Of a DNA stretch of 12,500 nt, positions 8,152-12,500 are shown piece after piece. A program made the translations under genes and the position numbers. Location: contig NC_091574.1 in the NCBI RefSeq assembly GCF_042767895.1, positions 23,975,728-23,988,227 on the forward strand. Reading direction: 5' to 3'. The notes under the pieces are model-generated. The model ran no database searches. It saw only the letters and a program-made list of their open reading frames with translations, and had not been told where the DNA came from. The DNA is from Penaeus vannamei (Eukaryota > Arthropoda > Malacostraca > Decapoda > Penaeidae). The first letter of the stretch is position 1, and the number at the start of each line of letters is the position of its first letter.

Positions 8152-8490
8152 TGTCTATATTTGTATATATTTGAAAGTGAGAGCCTTTTTCTCGAGGGAG
8201 CTAATACGGCCATAAGAAGATAGACGAAGAATGAAAGAGAGAAAGGGGGAGAGAGAAAGAGAGAGAGAGAGAGAAAGAGAGATGAATACGATGATTAGCT
8301 GCGCGAAGGAGATCGGAGTCTTAATGAAGAGGATTTCGTGTTTATAAGTGTTTATCCGCCGTGGCCTGAATGGCTTTCCTTCTCATGTGGGAAAAGTGTC
8401 GCCGGTTTTCGTCCTCGGGTCTTTTGTGTTCCTCTTCGGCGCCATTCGAAGAAAAGATAAGGTTGAATCTCAGGAGGGAGGGGGGGAGGG
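8152..8490. other. Mostly unique stretch with a short GA-rich patch
   Basis: A GAGAGAAAGA patch at about 8231-8282 sits in otherwise complex sequence, including a moderately CG-rich section at 8290-8470. A + frame (8348-8542) and a minus frame (8342-8641) cross it but continue into the CT minisatellite. Neither has splice or domain support. Confidence 0.5.
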
Positions 8491-9010
8491 ATTCAGCCCA
8501 CGTGACCCCCCCCTCCCTCTCCTCCTTCACACCTCTCCCTAGACCCCACTCCGTCACACTCACTCCCTCTCCTTCTTCCCACCCCTCCTCCTCCTCCTCC
8601 CCCTCCACACCCCTCCCTAGCCCCCACCCCGTCCCACTCACTCCCTCTCCTCCTCCTCTTCCACCCCCCCCCCCAACCCTTCCCTAGCCCCCACCCCGTC
8701 CCACTCACTACCTCTCCTTCTTCCCACCCCTCCTCCTCCTCCCCCTCCACACCCCTCCCTAGCCCCCACCCCGTCCCACTCACTCCCTCTCCTTCTTCCC
8801 ACCCCTCCATTCCCCTCCCTAGCCCGCACCCCGTCCCACTCACTCCCTCTCCTTTTTCCCATCCCTCCTCCTCTTCCCCCTCCATTCCCCTCCCTAGCCC
8901 CCCTCCCCGTCACGCTCACTCCCTTTCCTTCTTCCTCCCTATCCTCCTCCTCCCCCTCCACACCCCTCCCTAACCTCCCATCCCGTCCCACTCACTCCCT
9001 CTCCTTCTCA
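8491..9010. repeat. Pyrimidine-rich minisatellite, about seven copies of a 60-78 bp unit
   Basis: The anchor CCCTAG (CCCTAA in the last copy) occurs at 8537, 8615, 8682, 8757, 8817, 8892 and 8968, giving periods of 78, 67, 75, 60, 75 and 76. Each anchor is followed by a CCCCACCCCGTCCCACTCAC-like core, CTCCCTCTCCTTCTTCCCA, then a CTCC run of variable length. Length variation is mostly in the CTCC run. The long minus-strand G/E/R frames (EGVSGTGWGLGRG-like repeats) are its translation and not a gene, in my view. Confidence 0.92.
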
Positions 9011-9110
9011 CTCTCACTCCAAGCTCCATCACGTCTTATTTTCCTCTGATTTTGAGGTCTGAGTGGGCAGCAGCACTTCCTCTCCTCCTTATGTTCTCTT
9101 CTTTTGGCCC

Positions 9111-9410
9111 TCTTGTTATTTTGCTTCTACTTGCTCGTCCCATCCTGTCCTCGCCTTCCACCTTATTATGACATCCGAAGAAGAAGAAGAAGAAGGAGAA
9201 ATAGAAGAATTTGGGACTCTTGTTATTTTGCTTCTACTTGCTCGTCCCTTTCTGCCCTCGCCTTCCACCTTATTATGACATCCGAAGAAGAAGGAGAAAT
9301 AGAAGAATTTGGTCGTCTTGTTATTTTGCTTCTACTTGCTTGTCCCTTTCTGTCTTCGCCATCCACCTTATCATGACATCCGAAGAAGAAGACGAAGAAG
9401 ATAAGGGGAA
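9111..9410. repeat. Three tandem copies of a ~98-107 bp unit with a GAA run
   Basis: TCTTGTTATTTTGCTTCTAC begins copies at 9111, 9218 and 9316. Each continues with TTGCTCGTCCC or TTGCTTGTCCC, a CGCC(T/A)TCCACCTTAT segment, CATGACATCCGAAG or TATGACATCCGAAG, a GAA-rich run and (in copies 1 and 2) AATAGAAGAATTTGG. The first period is longer because copy 1 has extra GAA triplets. The unit joins a pyrimidine-rich half to a purine-rich half. Overlapping frames (LVILLLLA, YYDIRRRRR) exist but lack support. Confidence 0.93.
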
Positions 9411-9439
9411 GAGGAGTAGGAAGGAAGAAGGAAAAGCAG

Positions 9440-10630
9440 CGAGAAAGGGACGATATGTTTTCTTCTCCTTATCCCTTGTTCTCGCTTTATTCCTTCTCTG
9501 TCCCTGTCTACCATCCCTTCCCCAGCTCCTTCTCCCTTCTTCTCACTCTGCCCTTTATTTTCCTTACCTCTTTTCCTCAGCAACCCCTCTCCCCCCCATT
9601 CGTCTTTCAATCCGTTCCCTCTTTTCTTCTTTACCATAACTCTCTTCTCTTTTTCTTTTCTCCTTTTTTTCTTTCCTTCTCTACCGCTTCTGCTCAGAAC
9701 CTTCCCCTTCTTGTCCCCCTGTTTCCCCTCATTTGTCCTTCGCGCCCCCTCCTCCCCCTCTCCCGCCCCCCTGCTCCCAGCCTCTCCCCCCCCCCTGCTC
9801 CCAGCCTCTCAGTTCAGGCTCCTTCGATTGATCACAAACAATATTCATATCAGACGTCTTTCAGCTGCATTGTTCGACGCTCCTCCCCCTTCCCACCCCC
9901 CTCTCACTCCTCCTCGTCCTCCTTCTCCCCCTTCCCACCCCCCTCTCACTCCTCCTCCTCCTCCTTCCCTCCTCCTCATTCTCCTCCTTCCCTCCTCCTC
10001 ATTCTCCTCCTTCCCTCCTCCCCATTCCTCATTCCCTCCTCCTCCTTCTCCTCCTTCCCTCTCCATTCTCCTTTCCCTCCTCCTTTCCCATATTTTATTC
10101 CCCTCCTTTTTCCTTTCTATCTCTCTCTCTTCCCCCAATTACTTCCTCTCTCTCTACCTCCTCCCTTTCTTTTTCCTCTCTCCCCCTATCCCCCTCTTCT
10201 TCTTCATCTACTCTCCCTTTTTCCCTTTTTTCGCCTCCCTTATTGCCTCTCATTCTCTTTAACTACTTTGTCTCCTTTCTTCCCTCCCTTATCCTATTTT
10301 CCTTCCCTCCCTCTCCCCTTCTCAGTCGTTCTCCTCACCTTCCTTCCTCCCTTACTACCCCTTCCCCTCTTCCTTCCCTCACTTCCCCCTTCTCCTTCGT
10401 TAACCCCACCTCCCTCCTCCCTCACCTCTCCTTTCCTTCCCTCCCTCCTCCTTACCCCTTCTTCTTCCTCGCTCTCCCTATCTCCCTTCTTCCCTTGCTT
10501 CCCTCTTCCCTTCTGCCCTCTTTCGCTCGTCCTCCCTCGCGCTCCCCATCGCTCTCTCTCTCTCTCCTCTCCCCTTCGCCCATTCCCCTTCTTCCTCGCT
10601 CTCTCCCTCACCCTCCTTCCTCGCCCGCCC
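9440..10630. repeat. Long polypyrimidine tract (~1.2 kb)
   Basis: CT-rich DNA contains TTCCTCC, CCTCCTCATT and TCTCTC blocks and only one small unique island (about 9812-9880). Local duplications include CCCCCTGCTCCCAGCCTCTC twice at about 9768-9811 and CTCCTTCCCTCCTCCTCATT repeats at about 9960-10020. A + frame of about 400 codons (9455-10663) is S/P/L-rich throughout, which reflects the lack of purines needed for stop codons. I reject it as a gene. Confidence 0.92.
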
Positions 10631-10682
10631 TCCTTGTGGTTGGGTCTTCGAACTCTTGCATAATTCAGGGCCTAAGGATGCA

Positions 10683-10723
10683 GGGGGAGGGGGAGGGGGA
10701 AGGGGAGGAAGGGGGGAGGGGGG
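10683..10723 (+). other. G-quadruplex-prone G-tract
   Basis: G-runs of about 5, 5, 5, 4, 6 and 6 are separated by one to five bases, mainly A or AA. This easily satisfies the classical four-tract G-quadruplex pattern. It lies just after the 1.2 kb CT tract, so the G-rich strand switches here. Confidence 0.85.
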
Positions 10724-10823
10724 TAAGGCGACAGGGTTGTTGCTGTGCTTTCGCTGTGCGTTTTGTTATATATATTTGTATATACATTCATATACATATG
10801 TATATGATATATATGTATACATG

Positions 10824-11027
<204 letters not shown>

Positions 11028-11029
11028 CG

Positions 11030-11477
11030 GACTGATGGAAAGAGAAAGGGATAAATAGAAATATAAGACAGTTAGACATTGAGAAATGTAGAGCGGAAGC
11101 GAAAGAGAGAAGAGAAAACCAACAAGAATAAAAATGAAAAAATGAAGTGAAAAACGATGACAGAAGATTCGGGATGAGAAGATGACAGGAGTGAAATAAC
11201 GAAAATGATGATGATGATAACAATATAAAAGTTTTTTTTTTCATGAACACAACAACCGCTGAATAATAGGAATACTAATGATAATAGCAGTAATAGTAAC
11301 AGTAAATGATAATGAATAGTAACAATTGAAGATGATGAGAGTGGAAGGAGCATTTGTGATAATGATGTTGATGACATAATAATGATTATGATGATATTAA
11401 CAATAGGATGATAATAACAGTTATAATAAAAATAGTAGCAATAACATCAATGATAATAATAACAAAGATAATAACGA
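11030..11477. repeat. A-rich degenerate DNA grading into GATAAT-like repeats
   Basis: Purine-rich, AGA-containing sequence (11030-11200) grades into GATGATGATAAC, TAATAGTAACAG and GATAATAATAAC units (about 11203-11470), with a TTTTTTTTT run at about 11233. No gene is visible, and the minus-strand frames are L/S/I-rich artefacts. Confidence 0.75.
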
Positions 11478-11695
11478 GAGAAAGAGTGAGAGAGTGAGAG
11501 ATAGAGAAAGAAATTGAAAGAGAAAGAGAGAGAGAGAGAAATTGATAGAAAGAGAGAGAGAAAGAAAGAAAGAAAAAGAGAAAGTAAGAGAAAGAGAAAG
11601 AGAGTGAGAAAGAAAAAGAAAGAAAAAGAAAGAGTAAGAGAAAGAGAAAGAGAGTGAGAAAGAGAAAGAGATAGATAGAGAGAACGAGAAAGGTA
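11478..11695. repeat. Polypurine AGAGAAAG tract
   Basis: GAGA, GAAA and GTGAGA units make up nearly all of this stretch. AAGAGTGAGAAAGA or AGTGAGAAAG-like subunits recur at about 11600 and 11650. It ends at GGTACCCCCCC (11692). Confidence 0.93.
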
Positions 11696-11801
11696 CCCCC
11701 CCCAACCCCATACCCCCCTGTCCTTTGTCTCCTTGCTTGTTTGCCGTGGTGTAGAAATAGCATGAGCAGGTGTTGGGGCGGCAGACCGATTTGGCCATGG
11801 C
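11696..11801. other. Short unique link before the terminal minisatellite
   Basis: This complex sequence of about 105 bases includes CCCCCCCAACCCCATACCCCCC and a CATGAGCAGGTGTTGGGGCG segment. Nothing coding is supported. Confidence 0.5.
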
Positions 11802-12500
11802 GACGCTGGTGATGGTGATGATGATGATGATGATGGTGGTGGTAGTGGTGATGGCAGTGATGATGATGGTGACGCTGGTGAGTGGTGGTGATGGTGATGG
11901 TGATGATGATGGTGATTGTGATGGCAGTGATGATGATGGTGACGCTGGTGAGTGGTGGTGATGGTGATGATGATGGTGATTGTGATGGCAGTGATGATGA
12001 TGGTGACGCTGGTGAGTGGTGGTGATGGTGATGATGATGGTGATTGTGATGGTAGTGATGATGATGGTGACGCTGGTGAGTGGTGGTGATGGTGATGATG
12101 ATGGTGATTGTGATGGCAGTGATGATGATGGTGACGCTGGTGAGTGGTGGTGATGATGATGGTGATTGTGATGGCAGTGATGATGATGGTGACGCTGGTG
12201 AGTGGTGGTGATGGTGATGATGATGGTGATTGTGATGATGATGATGATGGTGGTGGTGGTAGTGGTGATGGCAGTGATGATGGTGGTGACGCTGGTGAGT
12301 GGTGGTGATGGTGATGATGATGGTGATTGTGATGATGATGATGGTGGTAGTGGTGATGGCAGTGATGATGATGGCGACGCTGGTGAGTGGTGGTGATGGT
12401 GATGATGATGGTGATTGTGATGATGATGATGATGATGGTGGTGGTAGTGGTGATGACAGTGATGATGATGGTGACGCTGGTGAGTGGTGGTGATGGTGAT
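11802..12500. repeat. GAT/GGT-rich minisatellite with short and long units, running off the window
   Basis: The anchor GACGCTGGTGA occurs at 11802, 11871, 11941, 12005, 12069, 12133, 12191, 12288, 12376 and 12473, giving periods of 69, 70, 64, 64, 64, 58, 97, 88 and 97. Short units contain GTGATTGTGATGGCAGTGATG. The long units insert a GATGATGATGG(TGG)nTAGTGGTGATGG segment also present in the very first unit. The copies are close to identical, so expansion was recent. Most periods are not multiples of three, and the M/V/D/G/W-rich frames are artefacts. Confidence 0.95.

Noticed and set aside
9455..10663. About 400-codon + strand open frame, the longest in the window
   Set aside because: It lies wholly in CT-rich DNA, where stop codons (all need purines) are rare. 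The product is S/P/L/F-rich throughout with no domain, and overlapping frames are equally open.
11802..12500. CRISPR-like or coding repeat interpretation of the terminal array
   Set aside because: There are no unique spacers between constant repeats, the periods vary from 58 to 97, and the frames are broken between units.

Overview
This window looks like nuclear DNA from a repeat-rich eukaryote. It has no bacterial-style gene packing, no ribosome binding sites and no operons. Simple sequence repeats, long polypyrimidine or polypurine tracts and short-period tandem repeats make up well over half of it. Long (TA)n and (CA)n tracts, GATAAT-type repeats and kilobase CT-rich tracts together resemble published decapod crustacean genomes, particularly penaeid shrimp. 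That assignment is an inference from repeat style; no gene confirms it.

The only credible protein-coding signal is a set of short, compositionally normal exon candidates on the + strand at 1949-2116, 2367-2467, 6151-6230 and 7145-7218. Each starts after a pyrimidine-AG acceptor. The last two end at strong donors (gtaagt, gtgagt); the first two end at weak GT sites. Joined, they give an uninterrupted 141-codon frame, open at both ends. The product is charged and probably intracellular, and I do not recognise its family. The 6151 and 7145 exons are the most secure and share a clean phase-1 junction. Linking the two upstream exons to them is a phase-consistent hypothesis.

Layout: 1-660 polypyrimidine; 664-1005 GATAAT repeats; 1006-1460 mixed low-complexity; 1461-1573 four 27-30 bp repeats; 1574-1948 unique; 1949-2467 two candidate exons around a five-copy ~52 bp repeat in which every unit carries a splice-acceptor-like segment; 2468-2810 unique AT-rich; 2815-3027 polypurine; 3028-3915 C-rich polypyrimidine; 3916-4190 CpG-richer unique island with an 11 bp inverted repeat; 4195-4340 pyrimidine-rich; 4377-4915 compound microsatellite; 4920-5245 unique; 5246-5470 a 115 bp duplication; 5631-5766 a 64 bp duplication containing a kappaB-like palindrome; 5767-6150 intron-like unique DNA; 6151-7218 two exons around an intron made almost entirely of CA, TA and CT repeats; 7219-8010 T-runs, a TA microsatellite abutting a possible interspersed repeat and a diverged 135 bp duplication; 8069-8151 TA repeat; 8152-8490 mostly unique; 8491-9010 pyrimidine minisatellite; 9111-9410 a roughly 100 bp triplication; 9440-10630 polypyrimidine; 10683-10723 G-quadruplex-prone tract; 10827-11025 (CA)n and (AG)n; 11030-11695 GATAAT-like and GA-rich DNA; 11696-11801 short unique link; 11802-12500 a GAT/GGT-rich minisatellite running off the end.

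The long frames across the CT, CA, TA and GAT tracts translate to homopolymer-like peptides (S/P/L, H/T, Y/I, C/V, M/D) and are not genes. No rRNA, tRNA, CRISPR array, viral gene or recognisable transposon protein was found.
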